Assembly (NCBI GenBank): GCA_046154645.1
Contig: JBJXDZ010000114.1
Location: 38,066-102,065 of the forward strand
Length of the DNA stretch: 64,000 nucleotides
DNA from: Ga0077555 sp046154645
GTDB lineage: Bacteria; Pseudomonadota; Alphaproteobacteria; Rhizobiales; Hyphomicrobiaceae
Direction: 5' to 3'
Shown here one piece after another: positions 55,066 to 63,825 of this stretch (the stretch's first letter is position 1; every line of letters begins with the position of its first letter). The notes under the pieces were generated by a model. That model was not told the origin of the DNA, ran no database searches, and was given only the letters and a program-made list of their open reading frames with translations. A program made the position numbers and the translations under genes.

Positions 55066-55410
55066 AGTGGGCTGCTACCCGCCTCGGCGAGGCAGGAAGC
55101 AATCACATGCTAGCCTATTCGCTGGGCGTCCGGAACCCGGCAACTGGGGCCTGGGAACAGCTGTGGCCGTGGCTCGGCGTCTCCCGTGCGTCCGCCCTTG
55201 GTGTGCCTTGATGCGGGTCAACGCTGGCATAGCGGCGGTGTGCGACACGGTCTCCATCTCCACATCCTCGGAGGCGGCCATGTTCCCGACCGACCAGCCC
55301 TGCATTGAGCCTAAGGCGCCAAGCTTGCGTTCACTGGCGATCGCGTCCCGCATGGCCGAAAGCGGCCAATTCGCGGGCACCTTGTGCCAACAGGGCGATT
55401 GAATCCCGCC
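55066..55410. other. Gap of 345 bp between selenoprotein and ABC operon
   Basis: The minus-strand selenoprotein gene and the plus-strand ABC operon are divergent here, so both promoters must lie in this stretch. A 63-codon plus-strand frame (55211-55402, MRVNAGIAAVCDTV) has GC-rich third positions and ends 8 bp before the ABC ATPase start, but it has no recognised family and no good ribosome-binding site. I do not call it. Confidence 0.5.
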
Positions 55411-56130
55411 ATGCTCGATGCGGGTCCACAACCGGTCTTTGAGGTGCGTGGCCTGACCAAGGTCTATCGCACCGGTGACGTCGAGGTGCACGCCCTTCGC
55501 GGCGTCGACATGGAACTCTTTCCGGGAGAACTCGTGGTGCTGCTCGGACCGTCGGGTTCGGGCAAGTCAACGCTGCTCAATATTCTCGGCGGGCTCGATC
55601 GCGCGACGAGCGGTACCTGTCGCTTCCGTGAGATCGATCTCACAGCGCTCGAAGACCGCCGGCTGACCGAGTTCCGACGCGCCCACGTCGGCTTCGTCTT
55701 CCAATTCTATAATCTCATTCCGTCACTGACGGCCCGCGAGAACGTAGCGCTCGTCACCGAGATTTCGTCCGAGCCCATGACGCCGGAGGCGGCGCTGGAA
55801 CTGGTCGACCTCTCGTCCCGCATGGATCATTTCCCGGCGCAACTCTCGGGCGGTGAGCAACAGCGTGTCGCCATCGCGCGCGCCATCGCCAAGCGGCCGG
55901 AAATACTGCTCTGCGACGAGCCGACGGGTGCGCTTGACAGCAAGACAGGCGTGCGTGTGCTCGAAGCAATCGCCTCGGTCAATCGCGAGCTCGGGACAGC
56001 GACAGCCATCATCACGCACAACGCCTCGATCAAGGATATGGCCGACCGCTACATGCGTTTTGGCGACGGTCGCATCGTGGAGACGCAGCGCAACGCCCAC
56101 CGCAAGGCGATCGCGGACATCAGCTGGTAG
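55411..56130 (+). CDS. ABC exporter ATP-binding protein (MacB/LolD type)
   Basis: A 239-residue ATPase: Walker A GPSGSGKST, Q-loop FQFYNLIPSLTARENV, signature LSGGEQQRVAIARAIA, Walker B ILLCDEPTGALD and the H-loop TAIITHN. Sequence places it with the MacB/LolD group, which works with FtsX-type permeases. It begins the operon followed by the permease and an MFP adaptor. Start MLDAGPQPVFEVRGLTK. Confidence 0.93.
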   Translation: MLDAGPQPVFEVRGLTKVYRTGDVEVHALRGVDMELFPGELVVLLGPSGSGKSTLLNILGGLDRATSGTCRFREIDLTALEDRRLTEFRRAHVGFVFQFYNLIPSLTARENVALVTEISSEPMTPEAALELVDLSSRMDHFPAQLSGGEQQRVAIARAIAKRPEILLCDEPTGALDSKTGVRVLEAIASVNRELGTATAIITHNASIKDMADRYMRFGDGRIVETQRNAHRKAIADISW

Positions 56131-56153
56131 CGGCGCACCAGGATAGAGAGGCC

Positions 56154-58529
56154 ATGCCCATGCGGATGTCGGCGCTCGACCGCAAATTGCTCCGGGACGT
56201 CGCTCGGTTATGGCCGCAGGCGCTCGCCATTGCCTTGGTGCTGGGCTCCGGAGTTGCCACCTTCGTGCTCGCCGTCGGCGCCTATCGTTCGCTCGACGAG
56301 ACGCGGCGCACCTACTACGAGCGCTATCGCTTCGCCGACGTGTTCGCCACCGTGACACGCGCACCTCAATCGCTGCTGGCGCGCATCGAGGAAATCTCCG
56401 GTGTCGTTGCGGCGGAAGCGCGCATCATCAAGCCTGCGCTCCTCGACATCGAAGACATGAGCCAGCCGGCGACCGGCCTTGCCGTATCGCTGCCGGATCA
56501 TCGCGAGGCTCGCCTCAATCGCTTGCACCTGCGCTTGGGGCGACTGCCCGAGCCGGGACGCGCTTCGGAAGTCACCGTGAACGAGGCGTTCGCGAAGGCA
56601 CATAACTTCGGTGTAGGCGCACGATTCCGCGCCATCCTGAATGGTCGCAGCCGCGAACTCACCATCGTCGGCCTCGCCTTGAGCCCCGAGCACATCTACG
56701 CCATCGGTCCGGGCGACCTGATGCCTGACAACCGCCGCTTCGCTGTGATGTGGATGTCGGAGACAGCGCTCGCCGGCTTGTTCGACCTCGACGGTGCGTT
56801 CAATGCCGTGAGCATCAAGATGATCGAAGGCGCGCGCGAGGCCGATGTCATTCGGCAACTCGACGACATTCTCGCGCGCTATGGCGGCACTGGCGCTACG
56901 CCACGCAAGGATCAGATCAGCCACGCGTTCCTGGATGCTGAATTGCGCCAGCTGGCAGCGCTGGCACGGGTGATTCCGCCGATCTTCCTGCTGGTCTCGG
57001 CGTTTCTCATCAACATGACGCTGGCGCGACTGATCGCCCTCGAGCGTGAGCAGATCGGCCTGCTGAAGGCCATTGGCTACAGCCAGGGCGTGGTCGTCTG
57101 GCACTATCTGAAGCTGGTGCTCCTGATCGCTATTGTCGGCATCGCCGTCGGCTTTGCCATCGGTACGTGGTTTGGCGCCGGCCTGACGCGTCTCTATGGC
57201 AAGTTTTTTCAGTTCCCGTTCCTGGTCTTCGAGCACGATGCCGATGTCTATGCCACGGCAGCACTCATTTCGGCTGCGGCCGCGATTGCTGGAGCCCTGA
57301 AGGCCATGCGCGAAGTCCTCAGCCTGGCGCCGGCCGTCGCTATGCAGGCCCCCGCACCGGCTCGGTTTCAGCACTTGGCGGGGGAACGACTCGGGATGTA
57401 TCGAGCACTCTCGCAGATGACCATGATGTCGCTCCGTCACATGCAACGCTGGCCGGTGCGGGCCGCGCTGTCGGGTCTCGGACTGGCGCTGTCGGTCGCG
57501 CTGCTCGTCGTGTCGCTGTTCGCTCTCGACAGCGTCGAGGCGATGATCGACGTGACATTCTTCCAGGCCGAGCGTCAGCAGGCGACACTCAATTTCGTCG
57601 ACAAGCGTCCGGCCCGTTCGCTTGAGGACACCCGTAAACTGCCTGGCGTCCTGCGCGCGGAGCCCTATCGCAGTGTCACAGCGCGAATCCGCAAGGGCCA
57701 TCTGTCGCGCCGCGTGTCGATTGTCGGCAAGCCGGAGGGCGCCACCTTGAGCCGCCCGCTCGATGCCACCCACCAGCCGATCCAGCTTCCAGAGGCCGGG
57801 CTTTTAGTGAACAAGCGCCTTGCCGACGTGCTGGGTCTTGCCCGCGGCGATGTCGTTGATATCGAGATCCTAGAAGACCGCCGGCAGAGCTTGCGCGTGC
57901 CGATCGCCGATGTGATCGAGTCGTACTTCGGGCTCACCGTCCTGATGCGCATCGAGGCGCTCAATGCCCTGCTCGACGAAGGCCCGCTCGTCAATGGCCA
58001 CCACTTGGCTTACGACACCGGCACCGAGGACGCGCTCTTCCGTGCCATCAAGCGCACGCCGGCCATAGCCTCGATTGCGCTACAGCGCAGCGCGCTGCAA
58101 CGCTTCCGGGCGACGCTCGCCGAGAATATCACCATGATGACCTCGGTCTACATTGGGCTCTCCATCATCGTTGCGTTCGGCGTCGTCTACAACAGCGCGC
58201 GGATCCAGCTTTCGGAACGGGCGCGCGACCTCGCCAGCCTGCGCGTCCTGGGCTTCACAAAGGGCGAGGTGAGCCGCGTGCTGTTGACCGAGCTGTTCAT
58301 TCTGACCATTGCTGCACAGCCGCTGGGCTGGCTGCTGGGCTACGGCTTCGGCTGGCTCACGATTCAGAGCTTCTCCAGCGATCTCTACACGACACCGATG
58401 GTGATCGAGACGGCCACCTACGCCAAGTCAAGCCTGGTCGCCCTGGCCGCAGCGATCGGATCGGCGCTCATCGTGCGTCGGCGCGTCGACCGGCTCGATC
58501 TGATCGCCGTTCTGAAGACCCGCGATTGA
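56154..58529 (+). CDS. ABC exporter FtsX-family permease
   Basis: A 791-residue permease: one N-terminal membrane segment (LWPQALAIALVLGSGVATFVLA), a large extracytoplasmic domain, then membrane segments around residues 275, 320 and 370 (IFLLVSAFLINMTLARLI, LVLLIAIVGIAVGFAIGTWFG). A second such unit makes up the C-terminal half with final helices (ITMMTSVYIGLSIIVAFGVV, LFILTIAAQPLGWLLGYGFG). This doubled FtsX layout is typical of non-MacB lipid or toxin exporters. It follows the ATPase by 23 bp. Confidence 0.92.
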   Translation: MPMRMSALDRKLLRDVARLWPQALAIALVLGSGVATFVLAVGAYRSLDETRRTYYERYRFADVFATVTRAPQSLLARIEEISGVVAAEARIIKPALLDIEDMSQPATGLAVSLPDHREARLNRLHLRLGRLPEPGRASEVTVNEAFAKAHNFGVGARFRAILNGRSRELTIVGLALSPEHIYAIGPGDLMPDNRRFAVMWMSETALAGLFDLDGAFNAVSIKMIEGAREADVIRQLDDILARYGGTGATPRKDQISHAFLDAELRQLAALARVIPPIFLLVSAFLINMTLARLIALEREQIGLLKAIGYSQGVVVWHYLKLVLLIAIVGIAVGFAIGTWFGAGLTRLYGKFFQFPFLVFEHDADVYATAALISAAAAIAGALKAMREVLSLAPAVAMQAPAPARFQHLAGERLGMYRALSQMTMMSLRHMQRWPVRAALSGLGLALSVALLVVSLFALDSVEAMIDVTFFQAERQQATLNFVDKRPARSLEDTRKLPGVLRAEPYRSVTARIRKGHLSRRVSIVGKPEGATLSRPLDATHQPIQLPEAGLLVNKRLADVLGLARGDVVDIEILEDRRQSLRVPIADVIESYFGLTVLMRIEALNALLDEGPLVNGHHLAYDTGTEDALFRAIKRTPAIASIALQRSALQRFRATLAENITMMTSVYIGLSIIVAFGVVYNSARIQLSERARDLASLRVLGFTKGEVSRVLLTELFILTIAAQPLGWLLGYGFGWLTIQSFSSDLYTTPMVIETATYAKSSLVALAAAIGSALIVRRRVDRLDLIAVLKTRD

Positions 58530-58602
58530 GGTTGACCCCGGTCAATGGGGTCGCAGCACCCGCCACTAGGGTGACCTCTCCTGAACGCGTGACGGGTGAA
58601 CC

Positions 58603-59913
58603 ATGCTGCATCTGACCGGGCTTGCATCGCTGACAAAGGCTTTTCAGGCCAACACAGCCACGAGTTCGCGCACGCCGACCCGTTGGCAACCGGGACCAAA
58701 GGCAGTGATCTCGGCGATGATTGTGGCAGGCGTCGTTGTTGCGTTCGTATGGGCGCTCTGGCCGCGACCCGCCCCGGTCGACCTCGCTGTTGTCGCGCGC
58801 GGTCCAATGGCGGTCACCGTCGACGAGGAAGGCAAGACGCGCATCAAGGACATCTTCATCGTCTCGGCACCTGTCGCGGGCACGATGAAGCGGAACCCGC
58901 TGCTCGCCGGCGATGCCGTCGAGAAGGAGCGAACCATCGTCGCCGCCATCCAGCCGGCAGCACCGCCGTTCCTGGATTTTCGCACCCGTCTCGAGGTGGC
59001 CGCGCAGGCAAGGGCAGCGCAGGCCGCCGTGGCTCTGGCCGAGGCGGAGCGGGCTCAGGCGCAGTCGGAACTCACCTTCGCCGAGCGCGAGGTGGAGCGG
59101 GCAGCAACTCTCCTCAAGACCAACGTGGTCGCCGCACGGGCGCACGAACGCGCCGTGATCGATCTCGCCGTGCGCAAGGCGGCGCTGGCCAAGACCGAGG
59201 CCAATGTCGCCGTGCGCCGGCAGGAGCTCGAGAGCGCGCGGGCCAAGCTGCTGGGGCCGCGGGGTGACGATACAGCCGGTATCCTCGATGCCGACTGCTG
59301 CTTTGAAGTCCGGGCACCCGACAGCGGCCGTGTGCTCAAGGTGATGGTGACCAGCGAGCAGGTCGTGACGGTTGGGACGCCGCTGGTCGAGATCGGCGAT
59401 CCGCGATCGCTTGAAATCGTCGTCGAGTTGCTGTCGACGGACGCCGTGCGCGTGCGCCAAGGCGCTGCGGCCGTCGTCGACGGTTGGGGAGGTGGGCAAC
59501 TGCTTGCCGCACGTGTGCGTCGGATCGAGTCGGCAGCGTTCACCAAGGTCTCCGCGCTCGGCATCGAGGAGCAGCGCGTGCGCGTCATTCTCGACCTCTT
59601 ACCCGGTCCTACCGGCCTCGAGCATGCTCTCGGTCACGAGTTCCGCGTGCTGGTCCGTATCGTCGCCTGGGAGGCGGCTGACGCACTGGTGATACCGATC
59701 GGCGCGCTCTTTCGCCATGAAGGCCAGTGGGCTGTGTTCAAGCTCACGGGCTCAACTGCGACCTTGTCTGTGATCGCCATCGGCCAGCGCAATGCCGACG
59801 TTGCCGAGGTGCTGTCCGGCCTCGTCGCAAGCGACCGCGTCGTTCTCCACCCGAGCGACCGCATTTACAGCGGTGCCCGCGTCAAGTCGCGTGCGAGCCA
59901 GCGCCTGCCATGA
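58603..59913 (+). CDS. HlyD-like periplasmic adaptor (membrane fusion protein)
   Basis: A 436-residue protein: one N-terminal membrane helix (ISAMIVAGVVVAFVWALW), a barrel-sandwich start (RIKDIFIVSAPVAGTM), a long coiled-coil hairpin (AEAERAQAQSELTFAERE onward) and beta-barrel segments (FEVRAPDSGRVLKVMVTSEQ and DALVIPIGALFRHEGQWAVF). It completes a tripartite-type export system with the two upstream genes, presumably passing substrate towards the outer membrane. No outer-membrane factor in the window. Confidence 0.9.
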   Translation: MLHLTGLASLTKAFQANTATSSRTPTRWQPGPKAVISAMIVAGVVVAFVWALWPRPAPVDLAVVARGPMAVTVDEEGKTRIKDIFIVSAPVAGTMKRNPLLAGDAVEKERTIVAAIQPAAPPFLDFRTRLEVAAQARAAQAAVALAEAERAQAQSELTFAEREVERAATLLKTNVVAARAHERAVIDLAVRKAALAKTEANVAVRRQELESARAKLLGPRGDDTAGILDADCCFEVRAPDSGRVLKVMVTSEQVVTVGTPLVEIGDPRSLEIVVELLSTDAVRVRQGAAAVVDGWGGGQLLAARVRRIESAAFTKVSALGIEEQRVRVILDLLPGPTGLEHALGHEFRVLVRIVAWEAADALVIPIGALFRHEGQWAVFKLTGSTATLSVIAIGQRNADVAEVLSGLVASDRVVLHPSDRIYSGARVKSRASQRLP

Positions 59914-60135
59914 ATGGCGCGTTCAAGCCAAGCCATGCCTCCGCAAGCCGAAGGAGAGGACCAGCCGGCTTCCTCCGCAGTTCGCGCACTGGGCTGCCAA
60001 GGTCATGATTTTACAAGTGCAATAGGGCCATTACAGTTCCAATCTCCGACACATCTTGAGATGCTCCGTTAGCAATCGTTCACCGTTCACGTCAGGCACC
60101 CGGCTGGGACCTCGCGTTTCGCAGGGACCAGGGCC

Positions 60136-60166
60136 TTGACAGCCAACCCGTTTCAGCAGACTAGAG
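60136..60166 (+). promoter_or_regulatory. Possible promoter of the initiator tRNA gene
   Basis: TTGACA at 60136-60141 is a perfect -35 box. A weak -10 (CTAGAG or GACTAG) lies 17-19 bp downstream at 60159-60166. Spacing and distance to the tRNA fit, though the -10 is poor. Confidence 0.4.
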
Positions 60167-60198
60167 ACCACGTCGCGGCGGTTTCGCCGCGTTGGTGA

Positions 60199-60275
<77 letters not shown>

Positions 60276-60575
60276 AGCCTTAAGTAACTGATATTAATGA
60301 GAAATACAGAGCTGCCGCGAGGCGGTTTTTTGTTGCCAAAAGTGGTTCACGGCTTCACTGACGCTTCAAAGCTCTGAGTTTGCGTGAGCACTCTTGCGCC
60401 CAAGAGATTTGCGCACTCGGCGAGTGGCGCAAGCCACAGTGATGCGTTCGGGCATCATTGTTGAGGAAGATCTGGTCGCTGTACCTGCCTTGGGTGGCTC
60501 CAGACAGCATTTCGGCCAGCTACCCATGGGGCAACCGGCCGAACAGCAGATCAACACATGAGTTGGGCTTGACCC
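60276..60575. other. Gap between tRNA-fMet and AlpA-like gene
   Basis: Starts with the weak terminator of the tRNA, then about 240 bp where no convincing gene is seen. Reading frames on the minus strand downstream of the regulator are interrupted by stops. It may hold a decayed gene of the island. Confidence 0.5.
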
Positions 60576-60818
60576 TCAGCGAGGAGCGGTCATGTTTCGC
60601 CTGGCACGCCAAGCTTGCTGCGAGGCTGCCAGCTCGCTTTCGAGCCAGCCAATGCGGCGCGGCCCGAGCCGGATCGGTCGCGGCACACGATTGGCTGCGA
60701 CATATCGGTTCCAAGTCGCCAAGCTGACGCTGAAGAGCTTGGCGGCCTCGCGTGCGGTATAGATGCGCTCGGCGGAGAGGATCGTCGTCGTCCGTGTCGA
60801 AGTCTGCGCCTTGGTCAT
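60576..60818 (-). CDS. AlpA/excisionase-like MerR-family helix-turn-helix protein
   Basis: An 80-residue protein with the AlpA motif: RIYTAREAAKLFSVSLATWN for the helix-turn-helix, then RPIRLGPRRIGWLESELAASQQAW for the winged part. Such proteins act as excisionases or regulators within integrative elements and prophages. The start is preceded by AGGAG; an inverted repeat overlaps it. No integrase gene is visible nearby. Confidence 0.85.
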   Translation of the reverse strand: MTKAQTSTRTTTILSAERIYTAREAAKLFSVSLATWNRYVAANRVPRPIRLGPRRIGWLESELAASQQAWRARRNMTAPR

Positions 60819-60824
60819 CGTGAT

Positions 60825-60852
60825 CTCCTGTGAGGTGCGGTGATCACAGGAG
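60825..60852. promoter_or_regulatory. Inverted repeat at the AlpA start, possible operator
   Basis: CTCCTGTGA (60825-60833) and TCACAGGAG (60844-60852) form a perfect 9-bp inverted repeat with a 10-bp spacer. The left arm contains the AGGAG ribosome-binding site of the AlpA-like gene. A regulator binding here would control its own translation start or promoter. Confidence 0.55.
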
Positions 60853-61055
60853 GTACGGCATGCGGCGAAGTGTCAGAAGCGATCAGCTTTCGATCAACTT
60901 GATAGCAGCTACTTCGCGAAAAGATCTGCGATCCTCGCGTGTACCTTGCCGTGTTTGGCCTTAGCGGACGTTGCCTGCTTGGAGCCGCGAATGGTACAGG
61001 TTCGGTGGCGGTCCACTGTATCGCTTGGGGCCAACAAGCATCACAGGGAAATGTC

Positions 61056-63068
61056 ATGTCCGGCGAAGACCGCCTTCATGTCGAGATTCAGCCGGACATC
61101 ATTGACCGGCTAACCAAAGCACGACCGCTTGCCGCGCTCGCCGAACTAATCTGGAACGCCCTCGACGCCGATGCCGACCAAGTAACTGTGACACTTGAAC
61201 GAGACGCCCTGAACACCCTGGCTAAAATCATTATCGCCGATGATGGTGATGGTTTGCCGCGCGCCGAAGCGCTCGGCCAGTTCAAGCGTTATGGAGGATC
61301 TTGGAAGCAGCCGGGCGGCGTCACCCGCCGCAAAAAACGCGCACTCCATGGCTTTGAAGGGCGCGGCCGCTTCAACGCCCTCGCACTTGGCAGAGCGGCC
61401 GATTGGCATGTCGTGTATGAGGTCACTCCCGGCGGTGAGCGGCGCAAGTACACCATCAGCATGCTCGCCACTGACAATCGCGCTGCCGTCGTCGGCCCCG
61501 AAGCGGCGACATCAGAGGCAACCGGCGTAAAGGTCATGATAGCCGACCCATACCGACAATATACTGCGCTCGATCCCGAGAATTCCATTCCAGCTCTGCT
61601 GGAAATCTTCGCCCTTTATCTCATCGACTATCGCGATGTAAGGATCACGGTGCAAGGGCAACTGGTCGATGCGACCGATGCTGTTCGTGATCGCATCTCC
61701 GCGTCACTCGATGCTATCGAGACCCAAGATGGCACCTATCCGGTCGATCTTGAGATCGTCGAGTGGAAGCGCCTCTCTAACCGCTCCCTGCAGCTCTGCA
61801 CGGAAAGAGGCATCCCGCTGCTTCCGGCGGTCACGCGCTTTCACGTGGCGGGTGAATACAATTTTTCCGCCTACCTCAAGTCGCCGTTGGTGACCAAGCT
61901 GCATGAAAAACGCGCGTTGGATTTTGGCGTCAATGCGGAGCTTGCCGACGCCATTGATCAAGCGCGCGGCGCCATCAGGGCCGCTTCGCAAAAGCGGGCA
62001 GCGGACGTCGCACGCGGTATCGTAAAGCGCTGGAAGGACGAGAAAGTCTACCCGTTCGAAGACGAGGCCGCCACCGACCTCGAACGCGCGGAGCAACAAC
62101 TGTTCGACATGATCGCCGTGACGGCGAGCACGCAGATCACCGCGTTCGAGCAAAGCGGGACGAAGAACAAGGCGCTGCAACTGAGGTTGATGCGCGCCGC
62201 ACTCGAAAAGTCGCCGGAGCAGCTTCAGTTCATCCTGTCCGAAGTGTTGAAGTTGCCCGCCAAGCTGCAACAGGACTTGGCCGAACTTCTGAAGGAAAGC
62301 TCGCTGCCGGCCATCATCGGGGCCGCCAGCACAGTCTCCGATCGCCTCAAGACGCTGTCCGGTCTCGAAGGGATCATCTTCGACGGGGAGGCTAAGCGAC
62401 GCCTCAAGGAGCGCACGCAGCTGCATAAGATTCTCAATGAGACCACTTGGCTGTTCGGCGACGAATACCTGCTCTCCGCCACCGACAGCGGCCTGACGAC
62501 GGTCTTGCGAGAGCACAAACGGTTGCTGGGCGACGACATCGTCATCGACGAGCCTGTCAGGCATATCAATCAGCAGCGTGGTGTCGTCGACTTGATGTTC
62601 TCACGCGTCCTGCAAAGCCATCGCCCCAAGGAGACCGAGCACCTCGTCGTCGAGTTGAAAGCGCCGCGCGTAAAACTAACGGCAAAGGAGACAGGTCAGA
62701 TTCGCGGCTATGCCTTCTCGGTGGCCGCTGATGAACGCTTCCGTGACGCCAATACACGCTGGGCCTTCTGGCTTGTGGCCAGCGAGATGGACCGGCACGT
62801 CACGAGCGAAGTGCGCCAAGCAGGTCTCCCGCGCGGGATGCTCTATCAGAGTGCCGATCCCAACATCACCATCTGGGTGAAGACCTGGAGTGAGATCTTT
62901 GACGAGAATAAAGCAAAGCTAAAATTCTTCAAAGACCAACTTCAACACAATGTAGATCAACAAGATGCCATCAAATTCGTCGGTGACAAATACCGCCACT
63001 TCCTTGAAGGCGTGATTACCGAAGTCGCTGCCACCGAAGTCGCGGCTGCCGATGCAGCCGCGCAATAG
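61056..63068 (+). CDS. GHKL ATPase fused to Shedu-like PD-(D/E)XK nuclease, candidate defence protein
   Basis: A 670-residue protein. The N-terminal part is a Bergerat-fold GHKL ATPase: N-box LAELIWNALDADADQ (E30, N34), G1 ADDGDGLP (D62-x-G-x-G), G2 GFEGRGRFNALALG (99-112) and TGVKVMI. The middle is largely helical. The C-terminal part reads TQLHKILNETTWLFGDEYLL, then VDLMFSR (D512), HLVVELKAPRVK (E533-x-K535) and TGQIRGYAFSV (Q548), the D / E-x-K / Q order of a PD-(D/E)XK nuclease close to the Shedu (DUF4263) type. Start MSGEDRLHVEIQ at 61056; upstream residues in frame have no protein character. It lies divergent from the AlpA-like gene beside a tRNA, an island setting. The domain reading is good; anti-phage function is inference. 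Confidence 0.85.
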   Translation: MSGEDRLHVEIQPDIIDRLTKARPLAALAELIWNALDADADQVTVTLERDALNTLAKIIIADDGDGLPRAEALGQFKRYGGSWKQPGGVTRRKKRALHGFEGRGRFNALALGRAADWHVVYEVTPGGERRKYTISMLATDNRAAVVGPEAATSEATGVKVMIADPYRQYTALDPENSIPALLEIFALYLIDYRDVRITVQGQLVDATDAVRDRISASLDAIETQDGTYPVDLEIVEWKRLSNRSLQLCTERGIPLLPAVTRFHVAGEYNFSAYLKSPLVTKLHEKRALDFGVNAELADAIDQARGAIRAASQKRAADVARGIVKRWKDEKVYPFEDEAATDLERAEQQLFDMIAVTASTQITAFEQSGTKNKALQLRLMRAALEKSPEQLQFILSEVLKLPAKLQQDLAELLKESSLPAIIGAASTVSDRLKTLSGLEGIIFDGEAKRRLKERTQLHKILNETTWLFGDEYLLSATDSGLTTVLREHKRLLGDDIVIDEPVRHINQQRGVVDLMFSRVLQSHRPKETEHLVVELKAPRVKLTAKETGQIRGYAFSVAADERFRDANTRWAFWLVASEMDRHVTSEVRQAGLPRGMLYQSADPNITIWVKTWSEIFDENKAKLKFFKDQLQHNVDQQDAIKFVGDKYRHFLEGVITEVAATEVAAADAAAQ

Positions 63069-63139
63069 TCACGATTCCATCGTGCTGGATCATCGCTGTG
63101 ACGCTTGGGGAGTTCGGGGACAAAACAACGCCAACTTAT

Positions 63140-63189
63140 CAGTACTGCAATACCGGTTGCGAGGGCCCGCTGCAGCTATTGCAGTACTG
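63140..63189. repeat. Perfect 13-bp inverted repeat with 24-nt loop
   Basis: CAGTACTGCAATA (63140-63152) and TATTGCAGTACTG (63177-63189) are perfect complements. Each arm contains the palindrome CAGTACTG. It lies just after the GHKL-Shedu stop and could be an operator, a recombination site or a transcription terminator; no T-run follows. Confidence 0.7.
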
Positions 63190-63468
63190 GGCGGGTGTGC
63201 GGATCATTGCGTAGCTCCAAATCTAAGATTGATGATCTGGTTCAGAAAGTCATCTGTCCGTTTTCCTCAACGCACTCGTTTGCTGTTTTATAAGACGGTT
63301 CGTGCGAGAACTGATGAAATCAACTTGCTACCAGCTTCCTCCCCGTGGTGAAGGGACAGGGCCACCAGGCGGCATTGACAATCAGCTGACCGAACGGTCC
63401 CGTTGTTCGGGAGACCGACTGGATCAGGATTTGACAATTCGGAATAGTGTAGCCTGGAGCCGGACGCA

Positions 63469-63615
63469 CTAGGGCAACTGGTCGACCGCACACGCCACAT
63501 CGCGCGCCCGTTGGAATGCGCCCGTCTCACGTGCCTCCTTTTCAATCAGTTCGCTGCCGCCCAGTCGCTCAACGGTGGCGGTCCAGTCCTCGTTGGCCAA
63601 TGAGGTGCTGCAACA
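63469..63615 (-). pseudogene. Relic of a transposase N-terminus (IS4-like)
   Basis: Minus-strand codons read NEDWTATVERLGGSELIEK then EARETGAFQRARDV, a pattern I associate with the N-terminus of IS4-like transposases. A stop lies upstream without a start codon, and the frame ends at a TAG at 63469, so it is a dead remnant of about 45 codons. The family assignment is tentative. Confidence 0.45.
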
Positions 63616-63693
63616 GCAGCAATTAGGGTATTGTCAAGCATGCGCATATACAATCGATTTATTAAAATAATTATTATTACAAAGAGGTATGCA

Positions 63694-63768
63694 ATGTCGA
63701 TCTATATGAATGTATCACCCGTTCCAGTAAAAGCTGGTCCCAAAAAACCTGCTCCATGTCCCTGCTAG
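63694..63768 (+). CDS. Possible 24-aa peptide ORF
   Basis: A 24-codon frame behind AAAGAGGTATGCA, a good ribosome-binding site, in an AT-rich patch. The peptide MSIYMNVSPVPVKAGPKK ends in P-A-P-C-P-C, unlike random coding sequence. No family recognised; it could be a modified-peptide precursor or chance. Confidence 0.3.
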   Translation: MSIYMNVSPVPVKAGPKKPAPCPC

Positions 63769-63825
63769 GAATAAGCTATCCAACTCCATGAGCATTGAGG
63801 TGAGCGGGTCTTCCGCTGCCTCACC

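Noticed and set aside
55211..55402. 63-codon plus-strand ORF just before the ABC ATPase gene
   Set aside because: No ribosome-binding site and no recognisable family; GC-rich third positions alone are not enough.
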